From: a virus | Direction: 5' to 3' (one strand) | DNA: 64,000 nucleotides | Virus record (IMG/VR): IMGVR_UViG_3300027899_000001 | Span: 248,001-312,000 of that record | Shown: piece after piece, positions 25,282-33,669 of the stretch | How positions within the stretch are numbered: position 1 is the stretch's first letter | Layout of the letters: each line of letters starts with the position of its first letter | Made by a program: the position numbers and the translations under genes | Notes under the pieces: model-generated | Database searches by the model: none | Seen by the model: only the letters and a program-made list of their open reading frames with translations | What the model was told of the DNA's origin: nothing

Positions 25282-25893
25282 TTATGGCTTATATTGTATT
25301 GGCTTTGATTTATTAGTATCATCTTTATAATCTGAAAATGATTGAAATGTTTGTGATTTATATTTTGGCATCTTTCCTTTATTTGTTACAAAGATTTTTT
25401 TGAATTCATTAAAACTCATTGTTCCTACTGCCATGCGTTTAATTTGATTTATAAATTGAGAAATATGATTAGGATGAAGCAACATTGCTGTAAACTTTTT
25501 ACTTAATTCATTTTCCGTACCTGCATATCTTTTATATTCATATTCAGGAAGAGCCATTTTTCTAATGTATGTTCTTACTCCATTCAATAAAGATTCATAG
25601 TATTTTTTTGCTAATAAGTATTTTTCAATATAATCAGCAGCTTCGTAATAAAAATCAATATTATGTTCAACTTTATCAATTTCAGACTTAGGATAATTTC
25701 CTTCTAATTCACGAATGTTAATTTTATTTAACAAACTATTTAAACGATCAATATCGTCTAATGTTCTGCTTATAATAGTATCTTTTTGAATTTCAGAAAC
25801 TTGATTTGATTCAAATTGATCAAATACATCAGAAATACTTTTATATAAATATTTTGATTGTTTATAAAATTCTACTGTACTCTTTAAACTCAT
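25282..25893 (-). CDS. Unknown helical phage protein
   Basis: A 203-residue, mostly helical protein with many Tyr, Lys and Asp residues and no membrane segment or known motif. It lies in a four-gene minus-strand run (SET, metallopeptidase, this gene, 25910) that starts at a divergent late-promoter region. A virion role is likely from that context. Confidence 0.55.
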   Translation of the reverse strand: MSLKSTVEFYKQSKYLYKSISDVFDQFESNQVSEIQKDTIISRTLDDIDRLNSLLNKINIRELEGNYPKSEIDKVEHNIDFYYEAADYIEKYLLAKKYYESLLNGVRTYIRKMALPEYEYKRYAGTENELSKKFTAMLLHPNHISQFINQIKRMAVGTMSFNEFKKIFVTNKGKMPKYKSQTFQSFSDYKDDTNKSKPIQYKP

Positions 25894-25909
25894 TATTAAA
25901 ATTATTTTA

Positions 25910-26899
25910 TTATGCTAATTTACCTGTTTGTTCACCTTCTACTTTAGTTTCATCTGTGAGAGGCCCTTCAAATGATTTAGCATATTTAATATCGCATTGA
26001 TTGTTTTCTTTTTCTCCAACTATCTTATATGTTATTAATTTATCATCAACACTAACTATTACTACTTCTTTTTCTCCTATGCCTTTAATATTAATTTTAT
26101 ATTTTTTTCCAACTTCAAGTTTAGGAGTTTGTTTTTCTGTTTGTGCTTCTTCTTGATCTTTTTGTATTTTAGCCTTTTGTTCTTCTGTTTGTGTAGTAGT
26201 TTCTTGAATTTTCTCATCGTTGTATCTATTAGCATAAGAACTTTCATCATAAAGTTTGTAGGCTTCTTCATTAGTCAATACTTTTCTTGCATCAGCTTCA
26301 ATAGTTTTTGAAATGTATGAATATGCATTCATTTGAATTTGTGTATGTAATAATTGCCAATAATTTTTTAATTTAAGAGCAGCAGCATCTTTTCCACCTT
26401 TAAAAAATGCAGCTGTTGCATCTAATATTCCTGTTATAGTTGATGATGTTTCTGCATTACTAATTTTTTTATCAAAAGCAGCATCTGCATTAGATAAAAA
26501 TTTATCTACTGCGCCATAAATAGCATCTAATTGTCTTTTTTGTAAATTCGATGTCGTTTTAATTTTATTATTTAAAATTTTCTTTAATTCTTCGCCTTTT
26601 TTATTTTCTTTAATAGCTTCTGCTAAAGCAGTAGTTACACTTCTTTCTAATTTTAATACATTAGGAAGATATTTATTTATTATTTTTTCTGTTACTTGGT
26701 CTTGAGTTCTTTTTGCAGTTTTATTTAAAGTTCTTTTAATTCTACCCCATTTTGTAAAAAGGTTTCCTTTTTCTGTTTCGACATCTTCAGGTTTTCCTGC
26801 AATTGTTTCATTGGCTTCATTTAAACCCAATTCTTTAAATAAACTATTTCCATTTATATCAACAACTTCAGAAAGTTGTAAGTATTCACTATATTTCAT
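25910..26899 (-). CDS. Helical phage protein with C-terminal SH3-like domain
   Basis: The 329-residue protein starts MKYSEYLQLSEVVDINGNSL, with LSE and LNE sites that fit LxE-type processing. Residues 50-230 are helical and Lys/Ala-rich. A Gln/Glu/Lys linker (about 232-262) then leads to a C-terminal beta-domain (LEVGKKYKINIKGIGEKEVV) of SH3-like type. A late-like promoter lies upstream at 26916-26930, divergent from the next gene. It may be an internal virion protein. Confidence 0.55.
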   Translation of the reverse strand: MKYSEYLQLSEVVDINGNSLFKELGLNEANETIAGKPEDVETEKGNLFTKWGRIKRTLNKTAKRTQDQVTEKIINKYLPNVLKLERSVTTALAEAIKENKKGEELKKILNNKIKTTSNLQKRQLDAIYGAVDKFLSNADAAFDKKISNAETSSTITGILDATAAFFKGGKDAAALKLKNYWQLLHTQIQMNAYSYISKTIEADARKVLTNEEAYKLYDESSYANRYNDEKIQETTTQTEEQKAKIQKDQEEAQTEKQTPKLEVGKKYKINIKGIGEKEVVIVSVDDKLITYKIVGEKENNQCDIKYAKSFEGPLTDETKVEGEQTGKLA

Positions 26900-26915
26900 A
26901 ATCTTCTTACTTTTA

Positions 26916-26930
26916 TTTTTATATATATTC
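26916..26930 (-). promoter_or_regulatory. T4-type late promoter candidate
   Basis: On the minus strand it reads GAATATATATAAAAA, about 17 bases before the 26899 start. It is one half of a divergent pair with 26947-26957. Confidence 0.5.
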
Positions 26931-26946
26931 TAGTACAAAAAGCTTT

Positions 26947-26957
26947 GAATATATAAA
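26947..26957 (+). promoter_or_regulatory. T4-type late promoter candidate
   Basis: On the plus strand it reads GAATATATAAA, 16 bases before the acidic protein start. It is the divergent partner of the minus-strand element. Confidence 0.55.
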
Positions 26958-26973
26958 ATAAAATATTACTACT

Positions 26974-28281
26974 ATGAAACATGTATATGAATCTTTAAAA
27001 GAATTTAATGATTATAAATTCTTCAAACTTTTAGAAGAAAAAGAAGAACCTGGTACTGATAAGCAAAATCTACAATCTAAAGAAAAAGATGGTTTAGCTA
27101 TTATAGATAAGGTCATAAAGAATTTTGATGACTTTAAAAAAGATGCTAAAGGTGAAATTCTTAAGTATAAAGAATTCTGGGAAGAAAATCAGCAAACTAA
27201 AAAGGCATTTTCTAATGGAGATGTCTATAAAATGTATGATGGTAATTACGTTGTAGGTGTTCTTGAATTACCAGTAGAAACATTATCTGATGGTAGTATA
27301 GAAGGTGGATTAGGAGCAACAGATGAACCAGTAGAAGAGATTATTGAAGGCAAAGAATTAATGGAAGCTACAAAAGAAGAAGACGATTTAGGTCTTGATC
27401 TTGGTTTAACAGATGAACCCATAACAGAACCTAATACTAGTCCTGCTCCAAATGAAGTTCCAGCAGATCCTAATACACAAGAATTAGAAGAGCCTGCTCC
27501 TGATCAATCGGGAAATTCAGGATTAACTGATCAATCTCCAGTAGAAGAACCTCCAATGGATCAAGCACCAGTTGAAGAACCTTCGCCAGATCTTACAGCG
27601 CCCCAAACATATTTAGTAGTATATGACATGTCAGGTGATGATAAAGAAGAAATTTTTAGATGTGGTTCTAATAATGTAGTTCAAGGATTTCAAGCATTCT
27701 ATAATGACACTTTTAAAGGATCAATGAAAAATGCTATATTACAATATAAGAAACAAAAAGAACAAGAAAAAGCTGAAGCTGAAAAAACAGAGAAGAAAAA
27801 AGTTCAAGCTGAAAAACAAACTAAAGTTCAAAAATTCTTAGGTGAAGCTCTTGAAGAAGATATGCCAGAAGATGATGAAATGCAGTCTTGGCTTGATGAA
27901 GTAAGAGATTATCTTATATCTGAATATGAAATTGAAGAAGATGTAGTAGATGATTTCTTAGAATTAGCTTCTGAACAATTAGCTGATTTATTTGATGGAG
28001 GATCAAGTGCATTTGATGCAGCTGGAACAGTTGCTACAGATGAAGATATTTTATCAGAACTTGATAAAGATGATGAAGACGAAGATGATATTGACATAGA
28101 AGATGAAGATGAATTAGATGATGAAGATCTTGAGGATCTTGGTGAAGAAGAAGATGAAGAAGAATATCCTGAAGATGAAGATGATGAAGAAGATGATGAC
28201 GATACACATGAAGAAGAATTAGGAAAAATAATTGGAAGAGATACAATGAGACGTCCATTACGTTTATCAGATGAAGATTAA
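26974..28281 (+). CDS. Very acidic phage protein, possible scaffold or packaged protein
   Basis: The 435-residue protein begins MKHVYESLKEFNDY, the packaging-type N-terminus with VYE|SL. Repeated Pro/Glu blocks (about 120-205) follow. The C-terminus is extremely acidic (about 280-425), with runs of Asp and Glu. Charged low-complexity proteins in T4-like capsids act as scaffold or as DNA-like internal proteins; either is possible. It is followed by a strong terminator at 28299-28326, so it forms its own unit. Confidence 0.55.
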   Translation: MKHVYESLKEFNDYKFFKLLEEKEEPGTDKQNLQSKEKDGLAIIDKVIKNFDDFKKDAKGEILKYKEFWEENQQTKKAFSNGDVYKMYDGNYVVGVLELPVETLSDGSIEGGLGATDEPVEEIIEGKELMEATKEEDDLGLDLGLTDEPITEPNTSPAPNEVPADPNTQELEEPAPDQSGNSGLTDQSPVEEPPMDQAPVEEPSPDLTAPQTYLVVYDMSGDDKEEIFRCGSNNVVQGFQAFYNDTFKGSMKNAILQYKKQKEQEKAEAEKTEKKKVQAEKQTKVQKFLGEALEEDMPEDDEMQSWLDEVRDYLISEYEIEEDVVDDFLELASEQLADLFDGGSSAFDAAGTVATDEDILSELDKDDEDEDDIDIEDEDELDDEDLEDLGEEEDEEEYPEDEDDEEDDDDTHEEELGKIIGRDTMRRPLRLSDED

Positions 28282-28298
28282 TAAAATATAAAATTTAA

Positions 28299-28326
28299 AA
28301 CAAAGGGAACTTCGGTTCCCTTTGTT
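28299..28326 (+). terminator. Intrinsic terminator
   Basis: A perfect 12-bp hairpin (AACAAAGGGAAC / GTTCCCTTTGTT) has a UUCG tetraloop. It ends the acidic protein gene and separates it from the glycan operon. Confidence 0.8.
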
Positions 28327-28370
28327 ATTTAACAAAACTTTAACAAGATATCAGCGTATAATATAAAATA

Positions 28371-28386
28371 TTTGTTTATATTTACA
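28371..28386 (+). promoter_or_regulatory. Candidate promoter for the glycan operon
   Basis: TTTGTTTATATTTACA lies 10 bases upstream of the first operon start. The identical 16-mer, on the minus strand, lies upstream of the phosphoesterase gene at 63674-63689. It resembles a Bacteroidota TTTG / TAnnTTTG type region. It is different from the late promoters. Confidence 0.5.
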
Positions 28387-28396
28387 ATAAAATTTT

Positions 28397-29203
28397 ATGA
28401 GCAAACACTTTGACGAAATTATCATAATTGGTCTTGAGAGGTGTCAAAACAGAATTGACATGGTTGAATCTCAACTTAAAAATTTTAATCTTCCCTATCG
28501 TATCTTTCCCGCATTTGATGGACAGCAAATAGCAAATCCGTCAATGAAAACAATGACACGTGCTCCTCTTAAAGCATTTTCTAATTTTAATCCCAGTAGA
28601 CCTAAATATCTTCCGGGTATGTTATGTTGTGGGTTATCTCATATAGCAGCAATGAAACATGCTCAGATGATGAATCTTAAAGGAATACTTTTACTTGAAG
28701 ATGATGTCATATTATCTCCTGATTTTGCAGATAGATTAAAATTGATTGAAGAAGTTCCAGACGATGCAGATTTAATTTATATTGGAGCTATTGTGACAAG
28801 CGATCATTTAAGTAAGAAATATAAAATATCTGAACATGTATGGGATGCTCAGAAAATGAGTCTTTACGCAACTCATTCCTTTATAGTCACGCGTAAAGGA
28901 TATACACCAGTTATTAAAAAAATGATGGAATGCGAAGATACATGCGATTCATTATTAGTTGAAGGTGTTCAAAAACAGGAAATTAAAGCATATGCAGTAA
29001 TTCCATTTTGTACATATCAAATAGAAGGAACATCAGAAATTGATGGTAAAAAGAAATCATTAAATCATACAAAAACTTTATATTCTCCGGATGAAAATTT
29101 TAGTAACATGGGAGGCTATGATCGTAAAACTAAAATGAATGTTAATGATATAACAAGTGAATATAGCTACGAAAAAAGTGCAAAACCTAAATCTTTATTC
29201 TAA
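28397..29203 (+). CDS. GT25-family glycosyltransferase
   Basis: The 268-residue protein fits GT25 (LPS and procollagen glycosyltransferase family). It has the N-terminal LERCQNRIDM, CCGLSHIAAMKHA (77-89) and the EDD motif at 101-103 in LLLEDDVILSPDF, which binds the metal and nucleotide sugar. It ends KPKSLF, like the C5-methyltransferase and the Agt-like enzyme. It leads the 28-kb plus-strand run. Substrate is unknown; DNA or a virion protein are both possible. Two further GT25-like genes lie in the same run. Confidence 0.8.
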   Translation: MSKHFDEIIIIGLERCQNRIDMVESQLKNFNLPYRIFPAFDGQQIANPSMKTMTRAPLKAFSNFNPSRPKYLPGMLCCGLSHIAAMKHAQMMNLKGILLLEDDVILSPDFADRLKLIEEVPDDADLIYIGAIVTSDHLSKKYKISEHVWDAQKMSLYATHSFIVTRKGYTPVIKKMMECEDTCDSLLVEGVQKQEIKAYAVIPFCTYQIEGTSEIDGKKKSLNHTKTLYSPDENFSNMGGYDRKTKMNVNDITSEYSYEKSAKPKSLF

Positions 29204-29337
29204 TGAACGAAAACAAATGTCCAAAACATGAATTAGTCTTCGTAAGAAATATCTACGAAGACAAAAAAAGTGAATGGAAATGTTCTAAATGTGGAAAAAC
29301 AAAATATAAAAAATATCTTAATAAAAGAGAAAAATGA
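29203..29337 (+). CDS. Small zinc-ribbon protein, 44 residues
   Basis: MNENKCPKHELVF has CPKH, followed 20 residues later by CSKC in WKCSKCGKT. The gene overlaps its neighbours at TAATG and ATGA. The Cys/His pairing suggests a zinc ribbon. Role unknown. Confidence 0.55.
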   Translation: MNENKCPKHELVFVRNIYEDKKSEWKCSKCGKTKYKKYLNKREK

Positions 29338-29561
29338 ATGCACAAGAATATATCGATTATCTTAAAGATTTTGCTGAAAAAATAGATGATGAAACTCTTA
29401 AATCAGTAGGAATTAAATCTATTGCAATTATACAAGAAGTTCTTGCAAAAGATCCAATGAAACCAAAATTATTGGTAAAAAAATTAGATGAAACACAATA
29501 TAGTGTATATGGTAGAGATGAAATTTTAACAGAATTGAACAGAATATTTAGAGACGTATGA
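29334..29561 (+). CDS. Unknown small phage protein
   Basis: A 75-residue, charged helical protein (MNAQEYIDYLKDFAEKI). It overlaps both neighbours by 4 bases. No function is seen. Confidence 0.5.
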   Translation: MNAQEYIDYLKDFAEKIDDETLKSVGIKSIAIIQEVLAKDPMKPKLLVKKLDETQYSVYGRDEILTELNRIFRDV

Positions 29562-30802
29562 AAATAGCTTTAGTAATGGGAAGAGGCGCAGAAGGCGCCG
29601 GAATTCAACGATATGTTATTGAATTATCGACATTTTTATCTAAAAAACAAATTGAACATATTATCTATATCATGGATGATAAAAAATGGGGACGTGGAGG
29701 ATTTCAAACATTTCCTCAAAAACCATCTATGATTACAAAAGATAACATTGATAATTTTTCAGATGTATTGAATAAATTTGATTATGTGTTTATCAATAGT
29801 GTTCCAAGTATTAAACATTCAGAATGGGCTATTGATGGATTTCTTAAAATGGTCAAGGGTATAAAAACCAAAAAGATTATATTTCAAAATGATCATAAAA
29901 TAGCTTCTATTCATAGAAATGCTAATTTTATTGAGATGTGTGGTCTTTGTGATGGTATAGTATCTCATAGTATTACATCTCCTTTCTATAATAAACTTGT
30001 AGATGTATATGGAGGCGCTGTTAGATCTAAATTTATTCAACTTCAAGTAGGATTTAATTTCTCTCAGTTAGCAAAATATCGTAAAGAAGATCATGTTAAA
30101 AAAATTACATATCTTGGTAGATATGCTACATTTAAACAACCTGACAGATTATTTGCTTTTCTTCCTTATGCTAAAGATAATGATATATTACTTGAAATGA
30201 AAGGTGTTGAAAGATCACTTGGCGCTTTGAATATCTTTTATGATGATATCGAAAATAAAATTCCCAAACATGATATCATTCAGGTTGATAAAAATTTCTT
30301 TAAAACTGGAATGTCAGCTTTAGATGCTGATAGAAGTTATGAACATGTTTATATATATGGTCCTTATGATTATGTAGATGGAATGGAAACATTAAGCAAA
30401 TCATTAGTAGGCGCAGATTTTTATCATCTTAATGCAGATGCATATGGAGATAATTTTGAATATGCTCAATGTGAAATAATTGGAGTAGGAACAGTTCCTA
30501 TGTTTGATTATCATTGGGCAGAAAATTGTTACATATATGAAAATGGTAAGAAAACTGATAAAAGATTTGTAGAACTTGATACTTATGGACTTTTTGTTAA
30601 AAAAGATTTAACAAATGTAAAGGAAATAGTAGAAAAAATTAACAATATATATTCTGATAAGAAACTTCATAAACAATATTTAGATTGTAGTTTTGAAGTT
30701 ACACGAAATCATTGTGATAGTGAATTTATATTTCAAAATCTTATAGATGGTATTTCAGGATTAGAAAAAGCAAAACAAATAAAAACTAAACCCTTATTTT
30801 AA
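29558..30802 (+). CDS. agt: DNA alpha-glucosyltransferase, T4 Agt-like (GT72/GT-B)
   Basis: The 414-residue protein follows T4 Agt over its length. It starts MGRGAEGAGIQRY (7-19; T4 MARGLEGCGV), then INSVPS (79-84; T4 INSVPA), QNDHKIASIHRN (110-121; T4 QHDHSVLSLRRN) and SHS at 136-138. Later GVERS and GVGTVPMF match the T4 GLERS and GACGTIPVF. T4 Agt transfers glucose from UDP-glucose to 5-hydroxymethylcytosine in DNA. With the gp42 relative at 11683 this predicts glucosylated phage DNA. The C-terminus KTKPLF resembles that of the GT25 and C5-methyltransferase genes. Confidence 0.8.
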   Translation: MKIALVMGRGAEGAGIQRYVIELSTFLSKKQIEHIIYIMDDKKWGRGGFQTFPQKPSMITKDNIDNFSDVLNKFDYVFINSVPSIKHSEWAIDGFLKMVKGIKTKKIIFQNDHKIASIHRNANFIEMCGLCDGIVSHSITSPFYNKLVDVYGGAVRSKFIQLQVGFNFSQLAKYRKEDHVKKITYLGRYATFKQPDRLFAFLPYAKDNDILLEMKGVERSLGALNIFYDDIENKIPKHDIIQVDKNFFKTGMSALDADRSYEHVYIYGPYDYVDGMETLSKSLVGADFYHLNADAYGDNFEYAQCEIIGVGTVPMFDYHWAENCYIYENGKKTDKRFVELDTYGLFVKKDLTNVKEIVEKINNIYSDKKLHKQYLDCSFEVTRNHCDSEFIFQNLIDGISGLEKAKQIKTKPLF

Positions 30803-30803
30803 A

Positions 30804-31730
30804 ATGGCACGACCTAAAAAAGTAAAAGTAGAAGAACCTGCTAAAATAGCAGTAGAAGAAAAAGAAACTCTAAATGATATTATAATTGAAAAAAGTAACA
30901 TTTATCCATTAGGAGAAATACAGATTGTAGATAATCCGGTGTTTGAAGTTCCATATTTGGAATTTAATTATAATAAAGAGTCTGACACCATTTCTCTAGA
31001 AAAACAAAAACAAACAATACAAGTTAGCACTTCTAGAGTAGGCACGCATATAACTTCAGAACAAGCTAAAGAATTTAAAGATAAATTTAATTTAGACTTA
31101 AACGAAGTTGTTAAAAAAGCATTGATAAATGAAGCTTCTCAACAATTAACAAAACATTATATATCAAAAATTGGAGAAGCTGCTACAGAAAATTATATTA
31201 AAGAATATACCCGTTGGGATAAGTTTAAAGTATGGGCATATAAACTTGTTAAAAAACAATATAGAAAAAAAATAAAAATTCAAACTTCTAAAGAGTTAAA
31301 TTATAGAATTTTAAAAGAAGCCAATAATATTGCAGCAAATAGTAGATGGGGAAGTGGAAATTTTGTTATATGTAGTTTAAAAACTGCTATGCTTTTACAG
31401 AGTTCATCTAATTTTGTATATGCTACTTTAAATAAACCTGTATCTACAAATGGCAGTATTTATCCAATTGGAACTATTGCAGGCGTGACTATTTATGTAG
31501 ATCCTTATATGTTATATCAAGATACTAATGTATACATAGGAAGAAGAAATAATACAAATCAGCCTGGCATAAAACTATTTTTTAAAGAATCTTATAGTTA
31601 TATGCAAACGGAAGGTCTTGGTGCTCCAAAGGTTATATTAGAAATGAGATACGCAATCGCAGGCGTTGGTAAAAATTATAAAGACCAATATAGAAAATTT
31701 GAATACATTGATAAAATCATAAACAAATGA
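30804..31730 (+). CDS. Short major-capsid-protein paralogue
   Basis: The 308-residue protein aligns with the C-terminal half of the major capsid protein at 56803. For example, IYPIGTIAGVTIYVDPYML matches LYPLGTIAGMTLYVDPNML, and TEGLGAPKVILEMRYAIAGV matches TEGTGAPKVIIKTRYALVDA. It lacks about 250 residues at the N-terminus, including the E-loop, and begins with a basic/acidic segment (MARPKKVKVEEP). It may be a capsid vertex or decoration-type protein (T4 gp24-like in idea) or a decoy subunit. It follows the Agt-like gene by one base. Confidence 0.7.
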   Translation: MARPKKVKVEEPAKIAVEEKETLNDIIIEKSNIYPLGEIQIVDNPVFEVPYLEFNYNKESDTISLEKQKQTIQVSTSRVGTHITSEQAKEFKDKFNLDLNEVVKKALINEASQQLTKHYISKIGEAATENYIKEYTRWDKFKVWAYKLVKKQYRKKIKIQTSKELNYRILKEANNIAANSRWGSGNFVICSLKTAMLLQSSSNFVYATLNKPVSTNGSIYPIGTIAGVTIYVDPYMLYQDTNVYIGRRNNTNQPGIKLFFKESYSYMQTEGLGAPKVILEMRYAIAGVGKNYKDQYRKFEYIDKIINK

Positions 31731-32026
31731 AAAAGAAATTAATAATTTTAGTATGTTATTTAAGTGTAAATGATGAATTATCTTATCAAGAAATTCAAGA
31801 ACATTTATCAGATTTTAAAAGAATTTTAGATGAATCATTTGATAATGAATTACAGGAAAATACAAATACTATAATTAAAAGTATAGTTTTACCTGTACAT
31901 TATCAGCCTACATCTATAGAATGTATTTTCCCAACAGAGCCTGATTTACCAGAAGAAGTAATTGAAAGACTTGAACAAATTGAATTAACACAGAAAAATT
32001 ATGACGAACACAGATCTAAGGATTAA
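31727..32026 (+). CDS. Unknown small phage protein
   Basis: A 99-residue acidic protein with an N-terminal hydrophobic strand (KKLIILVCYLSV) and a helical body. It overlaps the capsid paralogue by 4 bases and the next gene by 26 bases. Function unknown. Confidence 0.55.
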   Translation: MKKKLIILVCYLSVNDELSYQEIQEHLSDFKRILDESFDNELQENTNTIIKSIVLPVHYQPTSIECIFPTEPDLPEEVIERLEQIELTQKNYDEHRSKD

Positions 32027-32282
32027 ATATAAATTTGACACAGGATTATATCCAACTAAAATGGATTATCGTGGAAACCTAACTCAAGAATATGCTAAAT
32101 GGCTTGAAGAATATGGCGGTGATTATCCACCATTGTATTTAACTACTTGGCAACGTGAGTATTTCAAAAAAGAAACTGGAAATTACGCCACGTTTTATAA
32201 AAAAGGAAGAATACATTATAAACGAGACTATAGATTTTGGTTAGAAGATTTTGTGCGTAAAATATTATCATTAGAACAATAA
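32001..32282 (+). CDS. Unknown small phage protein
   Basis: A 93-residue basic protein rich in aromatic residues (YPPLYLTTWQREYF, then RDYRFWLEDF). No family is recognised. The 26-base overlap with the upstream gene is unusually long here. Confidence 0.5.
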   Translation: MTNTDLRIKYKFDTGLYPTKMDYRGNLTQEYAKWLEEYGGDYPPLYLTTWQREYFKKETGNYATFYKKGRIHYKRDYRFWLEDFVRKILSLEQ

Positions 32283-32298
32283 TCATAAGATATAAATT

Positions 32299-33018
32299 AT
32301 GAGTTTAATAGACGAACGATATGATAAACGAGTTTGTATTTGTCTTAAAGAAAGAGATGACAAGTATAAATATATGTTGGCACAATTTATTAAAAATAAT
32401 ATAGACGCTGAATTTTATAGGCCTGTAATTCAAGGACATGCACATCATTTTGTAAAACCTTATGCACAAATCTATAACAGAAGGGATATAAATTATGTAA
32501 GATTTAATGAAGAATTTCCTAATGAATTTGGATGTTTCTTAAGTCATTATAATGTTATTAAATCTGCTTTATTAGATGGTGCTGAAAGTATTTTTGTATT
32601 TGAAGATGATTGCGCATTTCATAAAGATTTTACTACATTACTTCCTAAATATTTAGATACTATTCCTGAAGGAACAGATGGAATTTTGCTTTATTCTTTT
32701 ATGTATCAATTTGAACCTCAAAATGTTAGATTAAAACCGAGATGGACAAAAGGATTTGCAAGTTGGTCTTTTTTAGCATATGGATTAAATAGAAGGGCAA
32801 TGGAAGGATATATTAAACTTCAAGATGAAACACCAATGATTGCAGATAGAGGATCTTGGACTATGATGACACAAATGAATTATAATTTTGTTATCGCAAG
32901 CCCTCCGTTAGTAGTTCCTTCAAAAATACTTACATCAAGTATTCGAGGAGAAAATAAAAATTATGAAAAAAACAAGAGTGTATTTTTATTAGGAATAAAT
33001 GAAACAGATTATGAGTAA
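32299..33018 (+). CDS. GT25-like glycosyltransferase
   Basis: The 239-residue protein shows the GT25 layout: RVCICLKERDDKYKYM at the start, NEFGCFLSHYNVIKSALLDG (about 75-94), and VFEDDCAFHKDF (about 98-109) with the EDD metal site. A C-terminal acceptor part follows. It is similar in type to the GT25 genes at 28397 and 43841. Acceptor is unknown. Confidence 0.7.
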   Translation: MSLIDERYDKRVCICLKERDDKYKYMLAQFIKNNIDAEFYRPVIQGHAHHFVKPYAQIYNRRDINYVRFNEEFPNEFGCFLSHYNVIKSALLDGAESIFVFEDDCAFHKDFTTLLPKYLDTIPEGTDGILLYSFMYQFEPQNVRLKPRWTKGFASWSFLAYGLNRRAMEGYIKLQDETPMIADRGSWTMMTQMNYNFVIASPPLVVPSKILTSSIRGENKNYEKNKSVFLLGINETDYE

Positions 33019-33286
33019 ATATAGAAAACTGCCAGTAATAATAGAAGCAGAATCTGTGACAGAACTTATATATAACGCAAAAAATAATTGGAGTGCACTT
33101 CCTAATTGGATAAAAGAAAATTATGAAAAAGGAAAAATTTTCTTTCTTAATAATAGTATAGAAATTATGACAGATGAAGGAAGAATGCGTGGCGAAAAAA
33201 ATGATTATATTATTAAAGGAATTCATAATGAAATTTATCCATGTAAACCTGATATATTTAATTTAACGTATGAAAAACTTGATTAA
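33011..33286 (+). CDS. Phage protein of the PCKPDIF type
   Basis: The 91-residue protein from the ATG at 33011 (MSKYRKLPVIIEAESV) matches a common small phage family with R-K-x-P-V-x-I-E-A at the start and YPCKPDIFNLTYE at the end. The family function is unknown. An upstream ATG at 32999 would add MKQI but overlaps the previous gene more, so I prefer 33011. Confidence 0.65.
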   Translation: MSKYRKLPVIIEAESVTELIYNAKNNWSALPNWIKENYEKGKIFFLNNSIEIMTDEGRMRGEKNDYIIKGIHNEIYPCKPDIFNLTYEKLD

Positions 33287-33440
33287 AGAAGAACATAATG
33301 AAGCTAAAATTATAATTGAAGATGCTTCTGTAATATTAGAAGGCGAATTTACAGAATTCGCTGATATTGATCCTTCAGGAAGATATTGGTTATATAGATG
33401 GGATCATAATAAAAAAGAATGGATAAAAACAAAATGGTGA
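33270..33440 (+). CDS. Small unknown protein, 56 residues
   Basis: It starts MKNLIKEEHNEAKIIIED and ends WDHNKKEWIKTKW. It is acidic then basic, with several Trp at the end. It fits the tight spacing of the run. Function unknown. Confidence 0.5.
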   Translation: MKNLIKEEHNEAKIIIEDASVILEGEFTEFADIDPSGRYWLYRWDHNKKEWIKTKW

Positions 33441-33456
33441 ATAAATAAAATAAAAA

Positions 33457-33657
33457 ATGACAACATTACTTAAAAGAACACTAAAACCAAACAAATGGAT
33501 TGGTGGTGTTTGTGGCGGTCTCGGCAAATTTTTTGGAGTAGATCCACTTATTTGGAGACTGATTTTTATATTTGGAAGTATGTTTACAATATTTCCGTTT
33601 ATAGTAACTTATGTAGTTATGTGGATTATAGTTCCAAAAGAAACTCCAACCGTTTAA
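33457..33657 (+). CDS. PspC-domain membrane protein
   Basis: The 66-residue protein has the PspC pattern: KRTLKPNKWIGGVCGGLGKF (residues 6-25), then FGVDPLIWRLIFIFGSMF, and a second hydrophobic stretch (FIVTYVVMWIIVP). In bacteria PspC reports inner-membrane stress. A phage copy could modulate the host envelope stress response during infection. It is a self-contained small inner-membrane protein. Confidence 0.75.
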   Translation: MTTLLKRTLKPNKWIGGVCGGLGKFFGVDPLIWRLIFIFGSMFTIFPFIVTYVVMWIIVPKETPTV

Positions 33658-33669
33658 TACCTTTACTTT

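Noticed and set aside
28034-28258. Minus-strand frame with His/Leu repeats
   Set aside because: It is the antisense of the Asp/Glu-rich tail of the acidic protein and has no other support.
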